DNA of 64,000 bases from Halomonas halocynthiae DSM 14573 (GCF_000425725.1 NZ_KE384441.1:153176-217175), one strand, 5' to 3'; shown: positions 47,255-57,304, numbered from the stretch's first letter. Notes: generated from the letters alone by a model not told the origin. Numbers and translations: made by a program.

Positions 47255-47947
47255 TTTTCCCGTTGCACGTAGTATATAGCCACTGACAGCGCGGGTGCAG
47301 CGTTCTGCCAGTGGCGTACATAACACCCAGGGCAGAATCAGCAGCACAATCGCCAGTGAGCCGACAAGGATGTCGGTGAACCAGTGTGCGCCAACCACTA
47401 CCCTGGGGGCTGCTGCCAGCACCAGAATTACCAAGCTGAGGGCGCGTACCAGTCGGTCTCCAAAGGCAAGCATGAAGCCAGTAAAAATCATTGCCATGAT
47501 GCCGTGGTCGCCAGGGAAACTGCTGTTGGAAATGGCTTTGGTAGAAAAGCTCACCAGTTCGGTGATGCGGGTAGCATCTGGATAGCGCAGGGTCGGGCTT
47601 TCGTGGGTATGGGTCACCAGAAGGCGCACTAATACGACGGTGACACCCGCGGTTAGCACCATGGTAACTCCGATACCAACCCAGCGTGGCCAGCCGCCTT
47701 TCGGGTCGCGTTGGCAGCCCAGGCCCATCAGGGCCAGCATCAACCCCATGACGACGGGATCAAAAAGACGGCTGTTCATTGCCGCCAGTAGCGTTGTCCA
47801 GGCTGGGTTATCGGCACTGAGAGTGTGGTTGAAAAACCAAAAAATCTGGTCATCAACCCGATCCCATAGCGTAAAAGAGGGCACTGCCCAACTGAAAATT
47901 ATCGCTAGGCCTAATGCATTGAGCAGCAGCGGACGACGCAAAGACAT
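47237..47947 (-). CDS. PAP2-family membrane phosphatase
   Basis: A 236-residue inner-membrane protein with about six helices and the three acid phosphatase motifs in somewhat relaxed form: a first block near [12 protein letters not shown], the SFPGDHG block with the catalytic His, and [11 protein letters not shown] with the nucleophile His and Asp. Members dephosphorylate lipid phosphates such as phosphatidic acid or undecaprenyl diphosphate. ATG 47947 has GAG upstream and fits the helix start; TTG 47959 is a possible alternative. The 167-base gap to the tRNA genes shows no gene. Confidence 0.87.
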   Translation of the reverse strand: MSLRRPLLLNALGLAIIFSWAVPSFTLWDRVDDQIFWFFNHTLSADNPAWTTLLAAMNSRLFDPVVMGLMLALMGLGCQRDPKGGWPRWVGIGVTMVLTAGVTVVLVRLLVTHTHESPTLRYPDATRITELVSFSTKAISNSSFPGDHGIMAMIFTGFMLAFGDRLVRALSLVILVLAAAPRVVVGAHWFTDILVGSLAIVLLILPWVLCTPLAERCTRAVSGYILRATGKSTPRT

Positions 47948-48114
47948 GTTGAATCTCAAATAGTGGATAGGAAGGCATAGAGGCTGGTTTCAGCCGATTA
48001 ATGCTATTCTTCATCGGTTTGGCGCTGATGTCTATGGCAAGTGGAAAAATGCCAAAGTGAAAAAACTGCTTGCTATAGGCAGGTAGAATCCGTAATATCT
48101 GCACGCGTTCGGAA

Positions 48115-48190
48115 GGGTCGTTAGCTCAGTTGGTAGAGCAGTTGACTTTTAATCAATTGGTCGTAGGTTCGAATCCTACACGACCCACCA
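48115..48190 (+). tRNA. tRNA-Lys (anticodon UUU), first copy
   Basis: A full 76-base cloverleaf with encoded CCA end. The acceptor arms GGGTCGT and ACGACCC pair, the D arm is GCTC...GAGC, the anticodon loop CTTTTAA carries TTT, and the T arm TAGGTTCGAATCCTA is perfect. Confidence 0.98.
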
Positions 48191-48273
48191 ACCGGACTCT
48201 ATGCGAGAGCATAAAGGTCATAGTAAAATCAGCAGTAAGAATTGTGTAAGGCGATTAAATCGCTAAACACCTT

Positions 48274-48349
48274 GGGTCGTTAGCTCAGTTGGTAGAGCAG
48301 TTGACTTTTAATCAATTGGTCGTAGGTTCGAATCCTACACGACCCACCA
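48274..48349 (+). tRNA. tRNA-Lys (anticodon UUU), second copy
   Basis: Identical over all 76 bases to the copy at 48115. The 83-base spacer between them is not repeated. The two are probably made as one precursor and end at the terminator at 48357. Confidence 0.98.
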
Positions 48350-48356
48350 AATACCG

Positions 48357-48387
48357 CGCCCCTGCCTGACTAAGGCAGGGGCGTTTT
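48357..48387 (+). terminator. Terminator of the tRNA-Lys pair
   Basis: CGCCCCTGCC (48357-48366) pairs with GGCAGGGGCG (48374-48383), then four T. It starts eight bases after the second tRNA. Confidence 0.92.
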
Positions 48388-48593
48388 GCTTGGTGCTTGG
48401 TTAATGGGGCTTGATTAACAATGTGGCCAGGGGTTTGAGCAATCCTCTCTCTTCGGTCTAGAATAAAGGCAGGTTGAGCATCGCGGCAGACGCAACGCTC
48501 AATCTATCGGCTGTGCTGTCCGGCGCGGAGAGCGTTGGCTACGGTACTTGGCGAAATGCAGGGGGAGCCCCTGCCGTCACAGTGGTAGACACG

Positions 48594-49652
48594 ATGACTA
48601 AGATGATTTCTGCCGAGCTGTATAAACAGCCGGCAACTCGCTATTGCCCGACTCGGCTTGTTGCCGATGACGAAGCGCAGATCGAAGAGATCAGGCGGCT
48701 TCTTAAAGCTAACAATGCAGTACTGGTAGCTCACTATTACACCGATGATGCAATTCAGCACCTGGCCGAAGCCACCGGCGGTTGTGTCGCTGATTCGCTG
48801 GAAATGGCCCGCTTTGGCGCTCAGCACTCTGCCGACACCTTGATTGTTGCTGGTGTGCGTTTTATGGGTGAAACTGCCAAGATTCTGTCGCCGGAAAAAC
48901 GTGTCCTGATGCCAACCCTGGAGGCTACCTGCTCGTTAGATATCGGCTGCCCAGCAGATGAGTTCAGTGCGTTTTGTGATGCTCACCCCGATCGCACGGT
49001 GGTGGTTTATGCCAATACGTCAGCCGCGGTTAAAGCCCGTGCTGACTGGGTGGTAACCTCCTCTATTGCTGTTGATGTGATTGAGCACTTGCATGCTAAG
49101 GGTGAGAAAATTCTGTGGGCTCCGGACAAGCATTTGGGGGCCTATATTCAGCAGAAAACGGGCGCCGATATGCTGCTGTGGGACGGGGCCTGCATTGTGC
49201 ATGAAGAGTTCAAGGCCAGGGGCATTGAAGATCTTAAGGCGCTATACCCTGACGCTGCCGTGTTGGTGCATCCTGAGTCCCCTGCGGGTGTTGTTGAGCT
49301 GGCTGATGTGGTGGGCTCTACCTCGCAGCTGATCAATGCTGCAACGCGTTTGCCCAATAAGCGGCTAATCGTTGCCACTGATCGCGGTATTTTCTTCAAG
49401 ATGCAACAGGCCGCGCCAGATAAAATACTGTTTGCCGCACCTACGGCTGGAGATGGGGCGACGTGTAAAAGCTGTGCCCACTGCCCTTGGATGGCCATGA
49501 ATGCATTGGATAACGTGGCTTTTGCGCTACGCGCAGGCAGGGGGGCAAATGGGGCAAGCGACGCCAGCAGTCATGAGATCACGGTAAATGAGGCGTTGCG
49601 CCAAGCTGCACTAAAGCCCTTGACGCGTATGCTGGCGTTTAACGCGGGTTAA
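48594..49652 (+). CDS. nadA: Quinolinate synthase A
   Basis: A 352-residue 4Fe-4S enzyme that condenses iminoaspartate with dihydroxyacetone phosphate to quinolinate in NAD synthesis. From ATG 48594 the three cluster-binding Cys fall at 113 (TCSLDIGC), 200 ([10 protein letters not shown]) and 297 (CKSCAHCPW), the same numbers as in Escherichia coli NadA. That supports this start over the in-frame TTG at 48474, which would add 40 residues of no family character. Other marks are [19 protein letters not shown] and [13 protein letters not shown]. It stands alone after the tRNA terminator; the partner nadB is not here. Confidence 0.94.
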   Translation: MTKMISAELYKQPATRYCPTRLVADDEAQIEEIRRLLKANNAVLVAHYYTDDAIQHLAEATGGCVADSLEMARFGAQHSADTLIVAGVRFMGETAKILSPEKRVLMPTLEATCSLDIGCPADEFSAFCDAHPDRTVVVYANTSAAVKARADWVVTSSIAVDVIEHLHAKGEKILWAPDKHLGAYIQQKTGADMLLWDGACIVHEEFKARGIEDLKALYPDAAVLVHPESPAGVVELADVVGSTSQLINAATRLPNKRLIVATDRGIFFKMQQAAPDKILFAAPTAGDGATCKSCAHCPWMAMNALDNVAFALRAGRGANGASDASSHEITVNEALRQAALKPLTRMLAFNAG

Positions 49653-49692
49653 TCGGTAGTAATCACTCCGTTATTTACCACACCGTTATTGG

Positions 49693-51159
49693 CTACTGGA
49701 ATTCTTCCATGGTTTCTCGGTAGCCAATAAATGCCTCGCGACGCTGCTTTATACGATTGGATGCCGTTAGGTCGTTATGTCGCTTGGCGATCTCTTGAGC
49801 AACATCAAGCTGTTGAATTGCGCGGTCAATATGCCCCGTTAGTTGCTGGTGCTCGGCCCGTGCCAAGTGCCCCCAGGCCTCACGTTCACTGCGGCCAGCG
49901 GCCTCGGCTAGCAGGGCAAATACCTGAGGGTCTTCGGGCCGCTGGTCAGCTAGTTCATTGAGTATAAAATACGCGTCATTGGGGTTGGTCTGTAGCAATG
50001 CTTCGCCCAGCATCAGTTGTGTGGGTTGGTAGCCTGGCATCAGGCGCAGTTGCCTGCGTGCTCGCTCAATTGCGTCATTGACGCGCCCTGCTTTTAGCGC
50101 GACGTCAACTGCTGATGCTGGCAGCATCGCCAGGTCGGGATGCGCCTGGGCGAGGGTATCCAGTTGCCTAAGAGCGCTGTCGGTCTGTTTTTTTTCTGCA
50201 TCAATTAACGCGGCCAGATAACGTTGAGCCGCCTCGGGAGGGTTGCTGCGCTTCAATCGTGTTGCAGCCTGGCTGGGGTCGCGATCATAAATCGCCAGCA
50301 GCGCTCGGGCACGAACCAGGTGATAGGCCAGATCTTCAGCGCGGGGATGAGTCACTTGAATCTGGTTAGCGCGGGACTGGGCATCAGTAATGCGCGACTC
50401 GGTGAGTGGGTGAGTAAGCAGAAATTCTGGTGGATTACCGCCCTGCAACGTGAGTTGGCGCTGCATGGTGCGGAATAAGTCAACCGTTGCTTGAGGGTCG
50501 TAGCCGGCACTTGCCATGGCCTGAAGGCCAATGCGGTCGGCTTCCTGTTCAAAGCGGCGTGAATAGGCGAGCTGGTCTTGATACAACGCTGCCTGTGAAC
50601 CGACTGCGGCGGCAATGCCCACGTCGCCGCCACCGCTGGCAGCAACAAGCATTCCCGCCAGCATGGCTGCCATGGCAGGCAATCGCATTTGCTCTGCGCG
50701 GGCCTTGCCGCGTGCGTAATGGCGTTGTGAAAGGTGACCTAGTTCGTGGGCGAGTACTGAAACCATGGCGGCTTCTTGCTCAGCGAAGGCAAATAGGCCA
50801 GCATTAATTCCGATAACTCCACCAGGAACAGCGAAGGCGTTCAGTCGGTCGCTGGCCACCAGAGTCACAACGGTGTCGATACCGGAGAGTTCGCTGTGTG
50901 GCAGTAAGCGGGCCACCAGTGTGTTGACGTAGTCTTCACTAATTGGATCTTCCCAGGCTGGTGCGTGGGCTCGAAACTGGCGTAACCAAGCACGCCCTAA
51001 GCGGACTTCCTCACCGTTGATTACTTGAGTGTTGCTGCTGGTTAGGCTGGGCAGTGACAGGTCGAGATTGGTCTGGCTCCATGCGGGAGATAGCGCAGAA
51101 ACCATCACAGACAAGCTCAGAAGCAGCGTGATAAGCCAGGTCAGGGCGTAGCGAAGCAT
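49693..51159 (-). CDS. bepA: Periplasmic M48 metalloprotease with TPR domain, BepA-like
   Basis: A 488-residue protein. Residues 1-29 are a signal peptide. The zinc motif HELGH is at 138-142 with Glu206 in EQEADRIGL as the third ligand. Residues 280-480 are tetratricopeptide-type helices (RALLAIYDRDPSQAATRLKR and later pairs). In Escherichia coli BepA (YfgC) chaperones and degrades the outer-membrane LPS transport protein LptD and works with the BAM complex; sigma-E controls it. Divergent from the TusA-like gene. Confidence 0.91.
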   Translation of the reverse strand: MLRYALTWLITLLLSLSVMVSALSPAWSQTNLDLSLPSLTSSNTQVINGEEVRLGRAWLRQFRAHAPAWEDPISEDYVNTLVARLLPHSELSGIDTVVTLVASDRLNAFAVPGGVIGINAGLFAFAEQEAAMVSVLAHELGHLSQRHYARGKARAEQMRLPAMAAMLAGMLVAASGGGDVGIAAAVGSQAALYQDQLAYSRRFEQEADRIGLQAMASAGYDPQATVDLFRTMQRQLTLQGGNPPEFLLTHPLTESRITDAQSRANQIQVTHPRAEDLAYHLVRARALLAIYDRDPSQAATRLKRSNPPEAAQRYLAALIDAEKKQTDSALRQLDTLAQAHPDLAMLPASAVDVALKAGRVNDAIERARRQLRLMPGYQPTQLMLGEALLQTNPNDAYFILNELADQRPEDPQVFALLAEAAGRSEREAWGHLARAEHQQLTGHIDRAIQQLDVAQEIAKRHNDLTASNRIKQRREAFIGYRETMEEFQ

Positions 51160-51334
51160 TGAGAAGCCTCATCGGTAAACATAGGTACAGGCTACAGCAT
51201 TTTGTCAGACATTGATTCGCTATATAAAGTGCCTTTATTTACACTGGGCTGTTGTCGATTCGTTACTCTGGCGGCAGTTTTGCGTGTGGTTGACAGGGGT
51301 GTTTCGTCATTTTCTTTTTGGAGACTTCATAGCT

Positions 51335-51577
51335 ATGCAGCCTGATGACGTGCTTGATGCCTGCGGTTTTCCATGTCCGCTGCCTTTGCTTAAAACAAAG
51401 CAGGCGCTGTCTCGGCTATCGTCTGGTCAGTTATTGGAAGTCATGGCTACGGATGCGGGTGCTTGGCGCGATGTTGTGTCGTTTGTTGAACTCAGCACGC
51501 ATGAACTGGAAGCGCGCGAGGAGCGTGACGGCATTTATTATTTCTGGATTCGTAAGGGAAAAGAGGTAACGACATGA
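51335..51577 (+). CDS. TusA/SirA-like sulfur-carrier protein
   Basis: An 80-residue two-layer sandwich protein with the family start DACGFPCPLPLLKTKQAL. The Cys in CPLP is the sulfur-carrying residue. In TusA it passes sulfur from IscS to tRNA wobble modification; paralogues serve other sulfur routes, so the exact role is open. ATG 51335 follows GGAG, about 12 bases away. The frame is open back to 51212 without a start signal. Its stop overlaps the transporter start by four bases (ATGA), a conserved TusA-PerM pairing in gammaproteobacteria. Confidence 0.9.
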   Translation: MQPDDVLDACGFPCPLPLLKTKQALSRLSSGQLLEVMATDAGAWRDVVSFVELSTHELEAREERDGIYYFWIRKGKEVTT

Positions 51578-52674
51578 CACTGCGTTCATTGTTTCGTGGT
51601 TGGATGGAGCAGTACTTCTCGGATGAAGAAGCCGTGGTCATGCTTATTGTGCTGGTACTGGGGTTTGCCTGTGTCATTTTTTTCGGAAAAATGCTGGCAC
51701 CTTTTTTTACCGCGCTGATCATTGCCTTTTTGCTGCAGGGTGGGGTGAACTTTCTGACTCGGCATCGCGTGCCGGGGTTGTTGGCAATCGCTCTGGTTTA
51801 TTTAGTGTTCATCGGCATTCTATTGATCATAGCGTTCATTCTTTTGCCATTGATCTGGAGCCAAATGGCTAACCTCATGCACGAGTTACCACGCATGTTA
51901 GCCAGTGGTCGCAAGATGGTGGATGACTTACAGGTGTTGTACCCACAGCTCGTTACGCCGGATCAAATTCAGACCTGGATTGGCATGGCAAGCCGTGAAG
52001 TAACGCTGCTGGGGCAGCATGCGGTGACTTTGTCGTTGGCCTCGTTAGGCAACGTGATGGGGCTAATCATCTATCTTGTGCTAGTGCCTATACTGGTGCT
52101 GTTTATGCTCAAGGACAGTAATCAGCTGGTGGGATTTGCTGTTTCATTGCTGCCACGTCAGCGAGACTTGATGGGTCGGGTATGGCATGAAATGGACAAT
52201 AAGATAGCGAACTACGTGCGCGGGAAGTTCATCGAAATTATCATCGTTGCTAGCGTTGCCTTTATTGTCTTCACTTTCCTTGGGTTGCGGTATTCTGCGC
52301 TGTTGGCGGTGTTGGTCGGGCTTTCCACGCTGGTGCCTTTTATCGGTGCGGCTGTGGCGACTTTGCCGGTCATGGCAGTAGCGGGCTTTCAGTTTGGTTT
52401 GGGTGATCAGTTTTTCTATGTTTTGTTTGCCTATGCCGTTATTCAGGCCATTGATGGCAACGTGCTCGTTCCGCTGCTGTTTTCAGAAGCTGTCAATCTG
52501 CATCCGGTTTCCATCATTCTTGCAGTGTTGTTTTTTGGTGGTATCTGGGGGTTCTGGGGGGTGTTTTTCGCTATTCCCCTGGCAACGCTTATGAAAGCGT
52601 TGCTTTACGCTTGGCCGCGCGGCATAGAGCAGCGGCGTGAAAAAACGGAAGCGTTGCCAGGTGGGGCAGCCTGA
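51574..52674 (+). CDS. AI-2E/PerM-family membrane transporter
   Basis: A 366-residue inner-membrane protein with about seven or eight helices. GRVWHEMDNKIANYVRGKFIE and LVGLSTLVPFIGAAVATLPV are the conserved blocks of the AI-2E exporter family (TqsA, PerM, YdiK), and VLVPLLFSEAVNLHPVSIILAVL is the C-terminal one. The family holds autoinducer-2 exporters and also Na+/H+ antiporters in salt-tolerant bacteria, so an ion role is a fair alternative here. Translationally coupled to the TusA-like gene. The 56 bases between it and the sensor kinase hold no gene. Confidence 0.9.
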   Translation: MTLRSLFRGWMEQYFSDEEAVVMLIVLVLGFACVIFFGKMLAPFFTALIIAFLLQGGVNFLTRHRVPGLLAIALVYLVFIGILLIIAFILLPLIWSQMANLMHELPRMLASGRKMVDDLQVLYPQLVTPDQIQTWIGMASREVTLLGQHAVTLSLASLGNVMGLIIYLVLVPILVLFMLKDSNQLVGFAVSLLPRQRDLMGRVWHEMDNKIANYVRGKFIEIIIVASVAFIVFTFLGLRYSALLAVLVGLSTLVPFIGAAVATLPVMAVAGFQFGLGDQFFYVLFAYAVIQAIDGNVLVPLLFSEAVNLHPVSIILAVLFFGGIWGFWGVFFAIPLATLMKALLYAWPRGIEQRREKTEALPGGAA

Positions 52675-52730
52675 CGTTCGCTTCAACAACCGTCTGGTCA
52701 CAAATGAGGTTAACGCCAGAAGCCGTGGTG

Positions 52731-55700
52731 CTACATTTTTTCGGCGCGCTCCATGGCTTGGCTGGCTTGCAGGGTTCGAGTCAGCAGTGCGCGTAACGCG
52801 GCAGGGCGAACGGGCTTGAGCAATAGGTGGAAGCCGTCACGCTTGATTTGTTCAGCAACCTCTTCGGTGCGATCGGCGGTGATGATGATACCTGGCACGT
52901 CACTGCTTAGGCGTTCCGAGAGAGCGTCAATGGCCATTAGGCCGGTGACTTCGTTATCTAGGTGATAGTCGGCTAGGATGGCGTCAGGGTCGCCGTTTAA
53001 GTGGCGGAGTACGGTTTTTGCGCTGCTGATTGATGTTGCGGTATGCACGTCACAGCCCCAGCCTGTCAGCATGGCTTTCATGCCTTCCAAAATCAGCGTT
53101 TCGTTATCGATACATAGAATACGCTTGCCAGCCAGTTTATTTCCGGCACGTTTCACGTTGGTCGTCTCGCTGCTGGCGGATTGCCCACTTTGCACCATGG
53201 GGACTCTGATGCTGAAAACTGTACCCTGGTCCATCTTGGACCTGACTTGAATAGGGTGATCCAGCACGCGACTCATGCGATCAGCGATCGATAACCCAAG
53301 GCCCAGACCGCGCTCACTTTCTTTGTGTCGCGATACTTGGTCGAGTCGTTTGAACTCCTGGAATATTTCACTGAGCTTGGCGTCTGGGATGCCGGGGCCG
53401 CTATCCCATACCTCGATAACCAAATGGTTTTTTCTGCGTCGGCACCCTAGCAGTACACGGCCTTGTTGAGTGTAGCGAATTGCGTTGGACAGAAAGTTCT
53501 GGATGATGCGACGAAGCATCTGAGGGTCGCTATCGACCCAGCAGCGGGTAGGTACAACATGAAAGTCCAAGCCGCGATCAGCAGCCATGACATCAAATTC
53601 TGCGCGTAAGGGTTGCGTAATGTCTGCCAGGGCGAAGTGAGTGCGTTTGGGTGTCAGAGCGCCAGCATCCAGCTTGGAGATGTCCAGCAGTGTACTGAGA
53701 AGCTCCTCAGCGGCTTGTAGCGAGTTGTCGATGTGATTAATGGTGCGTTTGGTTTCGCCGCCTTCAAACTGCTGTGAGAGTGCCGAGGTAAACAGCCGTG
53801 CTGCGTTAAGTGGCTGTAACAGGTCGTGGCTGGCCGCTGCCAGGAAGCGAGTTTTAGAGGCATTAGCGGTTTCGGCAAGTTGCTTGGCATGGCGCAGCGC
53901 TTGTTCAGCCTCAGCCCGCACGCGGTTTTCTTGGCGTAGCGCCGAGTTCGCGGCAGACAGAGCCTGGGTGCGCTCGCGCACTCGCTCTTCCAAGGTTTCA
54001 TTGGTTTCCTTAAGGGCAATCTCGGCTCGACGACGCTCGGTAATATCCTGGTAGAGAGAGAAAAATCCAAGAATATCGCCACTGTTATCAAAGTGGGGCG
54101 TGTAGGTGACCAGCATATAATGAAGGCCCGTTGTCATGCGTAGCGATACTTCGAAATTGACGCGCTCGCCGTCAAGAGCGCGCTCCAGCCATGGGGCCCG
54201 CTCATTGACCATATGTTCTGACATGACCTCCCACAGGGGCTTACCAATCACGCTGGCACGGTCGATGTCGAACGCTTGTTCATAAGCACGGTTGGTAAAC
54301 AGGTAGCGGCATTCTTTATCAAAATAGGCGATCAGTGCCGGTACGTTATCGGTATAGATGCGTATATTGTTTTGAGAAAGAATCAGCTCTTCCTCAACTT
54401 TTTTCTGCTGAGTGATGTCCTGGTAGGTGTACACAAAGCCGCCGCCAGGCATGGGTGTACCCTGCACTTCTAGCACACTGCCGTCTTGGCGGTAGCGCAC
54501 ATAGCGATGAGGGTGGCCTTGGCGGATATTACCCAGCAATTGTTCGACATGCTCTTCTGGGTCGCCCGGCCCGTATTCGCCGTTGTGAGCGTTGTGGCGA
54601 AAAATTCGCTCCATTGACGCGCCAACGCGTATTAAGTGGTCAGGAAAGCGGAACAGCTCTAGGTAGCGTTGATTCCAGACCACCAGGCGGAGGTTCTGGT
54701 CAACGACGCCGATGCCTTGGTTAATATTTTCGATAGTGGCTTGGAGCAGGGCGCGATTGAACTCCAGCACTTGAGAGGCTTCATCAACAATGGAAATAAC
54801 ATCTGAAATCCCAATGCCACGGCCTTGGAGTGCCGAGTTGACGACGATTCGTGCTGAAGAGGCCCCTAGAACTGACGCTAGCAGGCGTTCGGTGAACTGG
54901 ATGATATCGATAGACGCGCGAGTGTTGTCTTCAAGGGTGATGCCAGCGCGTTGTGCATAATCACTGAAGGCTCGATTAACCTGCTCCGGTGCCAGAAAGC
55001 GTTCACATAACACCTTAAGGTCGTTGACGGTGGTGGCACCAGTCCAGGGCCGGTTGACGGAAGTTTGTCGCGTTTCCACGCTGTCAACGAAAAGAGAGGC
55101 CTGTATGCGCTCTACCACGCGTTGTGGTGTTATTTGAGAAATAAAAATATAACAGGCTAGGTTCAGGCCCAGCGAGAACATCACGCCATGGGTGAAACTG
55201 TCGCCGACATTTAGCCCCAGTAAAGAAATTGGTGACAGAAAGCCTATGCCCAATGGGCCGCCACTGAGCCAATGAGAGGGCAATACCCCCGCGTTAATCA
55301 TGGCTGGGAGCAGTAAGCTATAGGTCCAGATGGCGAAGCCAGTGACCATTCCGGCAATGACGCCCATTCGGTTGCCGCGCTTCCAGTACAGGCCGCCAAT
55401 AACTGCAGGGGCAAATTGGGCTGCTGCGGCAAAAGACAGCATACCGATAGATGCCAGGGAGCCGAACTCACCAATTAGCTTGTAGGTGCCATAGGCCATG
55501 CCCAGTACTGCTGCGATAGTAATGCGACGGGTACGTAGCACAAGGCGGCCGTAATCTCGCGCTTTGGTGTCGAACCAATGCAGGCGGAAGAGCGCAGGTA
55601 TGACAATTTCGTTGGAAATCATGATTGATACGGCAACGGCAGCGACGATGACCATGCCGGTAGAGGCTGAAAATCCGCCGATATAGGTTAAAAGGGTCAG

Positions 55701-56684
55701 CCAATTGCTGCCGCTGGCCATAGGCAGTGCGAGCACGAAACTGTCCGGTTCCACGCTACCATCAGCAAATAGCGTCAGGCCTGCAGCGGCCAGCGGGAGT
55801 ACGAAAAATGCGAAGGCAACCAAATACAGTGGGAACAGCCAGCGAGCCATGGCGGCATCATCGCGGTGTGTGTTTTCAACCACTGCTGCATGGAATTGGC
55901 GCGGCAGGCAAAGTACGGCAAGCATGGCCAAGAGTGTTTGTGCCCAGAAACTTTGGCCGAAGTCTTGTTCGACCAATTGGCGCTGTAACTCCAGCTGTAT
56001 GTCGGCAAACGCTAAGAGGTCGCTCAAACCATCAAACATGCCCCAGGTGACGTAGGCACCTAAGGTGAGGAAGGCGACGAGCTTGACCAGTGACTCAAAA
56101 GCGACCGCTTGAATCAAACCTTCGTGATGTTCGGTGGCATCTGTGTGACGGGTGCCAAAAAGAATCGCAAATATCGCCATAATAACAGCGACATAAAATG
56201 CGGTGTCACCGATCAATGGAGTTCGAGTAATGTCAGAAGCCAGCGTTAACTGGCTAAAGCTGCTAGAGACGGCCTTTAACTGCAGGGCGATGTAAGGCAG
56301 GGTGCCGATGAGTGCGACTAGGCTGGCAAAGGCGGCCAAGGATTGGGTTTTGCCATAGCGCGAGGCAATGAAATCGGCGATAGAGGTGACGTTCTGGTGC
56401 TTGGCGACGCGAATCATCTTGGCCAGCACTGGCCAGAACAGCAGCATGGTGATGGCTGGGCCGATAAAAATACTGGCAAATGACCAGCCTGAGGTGGCGG
56501 CCTGGCCGACGGTTCCATGAAAGGTCCAGGAAGTGCAGTAGATGGCCAGTGCCAGGCTGTAGATGACGGGGCGGCGGCGTGAGGCACCGTGGCGCCTTGC
56601 CTGACGATCACCGTGCCAAGCAATGGTGAACAGCACGGCGATATACAGTAGCGAAACAGCAATCAGCAGCCAGCCAGCGAACAT
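52731..56684 (-). CDS. Hybrid sensor kinase with SLC5 transporter domain (CrbS/CbrA-like)
   Basis: A 1317-residue membrane sensor. Residues 1-500 form an SLC5 (sodium:solute symporter) module of about twelve helices. Then come a linker likely to be STAC-like (530-625), two PAS domains (about 640-770 and 785-900), a coiled coil, a histidine-kinase dimer domain with His953 in ASHDLLQPLNAA, an ATPase domain (FLSNAIRY N-box, SGPGIP), and a receiver with phosphoacceptor Asp1239 in ILADYHLDN. This matches CrbS/CbrA-type kinases that sense acetate or amino-acid status. AGGAGG precedes ATG 56684. A LuxR-type partner is not present in the window. Confidence 0.9.
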   Translation of the reverse strand: MFAGWLLIAVSLLYIAVLFTIAWHGDRQARRHGASRRRPVIYSLALAIYCTSWTFHGTVGQAATSGWSFASIFIGPAITMLLFWPVLAKMIRVAKHQNVTSIADFIASRYGKTQSLAAFASLVALIGTLPYIALQLKAVSSSFSQLTLASDITRTPLIGDTAFYVAVIMAIFAILFGTRHTDATEHHEGLIQAVAFESLVKLVAFLTLGAYVTWGMFDGLSDLLAFADIQLELQRQLVEQDFGQSFWAQTLLAMLAVLCLPRQFHAAVVENTHRDDAAMARWLFPLYLVAFAFFVLPLAAAGLTLFADGSVEPDSFVLALPMASGSNWLTLLTYIGGFSASTGMVIVAAVAVSIMISNEIVIPALFRLHWFDTKARDYGRLVLRTRRITIAAVLGMAYGTYKLIGEFGSLASIGMLSFAAAAQFAPAVIGGLYWKRGNRMGVIAGMVTGFAIWTYSLLLPAMINAGVLPSHWLSGGPLGIGFLSPISLLGLNVGDSFTHGVMFSLGLNLACYIFISQITPQRVVERIQASLFVDSVETRQTSVNRPWTGATTVNDLKVLCERFLAPEQVNRAFSDYAQRAGITLEDNTRASIDIIQFTERLLASVLGASSARIVVNSALQGRGIGISDVISIVDEASQVLEFNRALLQATIENINQGIGVVDQNLRLVVWNQRYLELFRFPDHLIRVGASMERIFRHNAHNGEYGPGDPEEHVEQLLGNIRQGHPHRYVRYRQDGSVLEVQGTPMPGGGFVYTYQDITQQKKVEEELILSQNNIRIYTDNVPALIAYFDKECRYLFTNRAYEQAFDIDRASVIGKPLWEVMSEHMVNERAPWLERALDGERVNFEVSLRMTTGLHYMLVTYTPHFDNSGDILGFFSLYQDITERRRAEIALKETNETLEERVRERTQALSAANSALRQENRVRAEAEQALRHAKQLAETANASKTRFLAAASHDLLQPLNAARLFTSALSQQFEGGETKRTINHIDNSLQAAEELLSTLLDISKLDAGALTPKRTHFALADITQPLRAEFDVMAADRGLDFHVVPTRCWVDSDPQMLRRIIQNFLSNAIRYTQQGRVLLGCRRRKNHLVIEVWDSGPGIPDAKLSEIFQEFKRLDQVSRHKESERGLGLGLSIADRMSRVLDHPIQVRSKMDQGTVFSIRVPMVQSGQSASSETTNVKRAGNKLAGKRILCIDNETLILEGMKAMLTGWGCDVHTATSISSAKTVLRHLNGDPDAILADYHLDNEVTGLMAIDALSERLSSDVPGIIITADRTEEVAEQIKRDGFHLLLKPVRPAALRALLTRTLQASQAMERAEKM

Positions 56685-56748
56685 TTAAGCCTCCTTGTGG
56701 TGAGTCTATTCTAGAGTCCCGTGGGTGGCTGCGCTATCTCAAGCTTTG

Positions 56749-57258
56749 TTATTGGTTGGCGCACTGATATTGATATAGAGCGGAGTCCTCAGCCAAGCGT
56801 CGCATGTCTTTAACCATCGGTTGGCCATTCTCTTTGTCGAGTGGCACTAATTCTCGCGTTGTGCAGTTCAGTAATGACGGATGATGGCTGACTCGGTCTG
56901 GATATGCGCGCTCAAAGTGATACAGCTGGAAGGTGACAATGTCGCTACTGCCCGTTTCGCTGTGGGAGGCGTTGTCTACCACCGTGAAAGCGTTGGTGAT
57001 GGGGAACAAAAATGTCCAAGGACGCCAGATCATTGAGCGTTGTTCAGTGCTGATTAGCTGTGTTTCGGGTGGCAGTTGTTGTTGTTTATGTTCGAACCAA
57101 TGGTATTCCTGATAAACCTGATAGCCCAGTATACCGAGCCCCGCGAATGCCGGAATGATCCAGCGGGGTAGTCGCTGCCCACTCAGTTTGCGCAGTAGTA
57201 GTGCGATACCTGCGCAGCCTAGTCCGGCGAAAATCGCCGCAATTAAATGCCATAGCAT
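56749..57258 (-). CDS. Hypothetical membrane-anchored protein
   Basis: A 169-residue protein I do not recognise. Two hydrophobic segments stand at the N-terminus (MLWHLIAAIFAGLGCAGIAL, then WIIPAFAGLGILGYQVYQ), and the other 110 residues look periplasmic with two Cys near the end. ATG 57258 begins the first helix; the 22 codons upstream overlap the hairpin region and lack family character. It sits between the sensor kinase and the sodium-solute symporter on the same strand, where it might belong to their transcript. Confidence 0.7.
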   Translation of the reverse strand: MLWHLIAAIFAGLGCAGIALLLRKLSGQRLPRWIIPAFAGLGILGYQVYQEYHWFEHKQQQLPPETQLISTEQRSMIWRPWTFLFPITNAFTVVDNASHSETGSSDIVTFQLYHFERAYPDRVSHHPSLLNCTTRELVPLDKENGQPMVKDMRRLAEDSALYQYQCANQ

Positions 57259-57278
57259 AACCCGTATCCTGACAGCAG

Positions 57279-57304
57279 TCGGGCTTCCCGAAGGAAGCCC
57301 GACG
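57279..57304 (-). terminator. UUCG-capped hairpin after the symporter gene
   Basis: GTCGGGCTTCC (57279-57289) pairs with GGAAGCCCGAC (57294-57304). On the minus strand the loop reads TTCG closed by C-G, the very stable C(UUCG)G tetraloop. It lies 45 bases after the symporter stop, and no T tract follows, so it may protect the messenger end or end transcription weakly. Confidence 0.65.
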
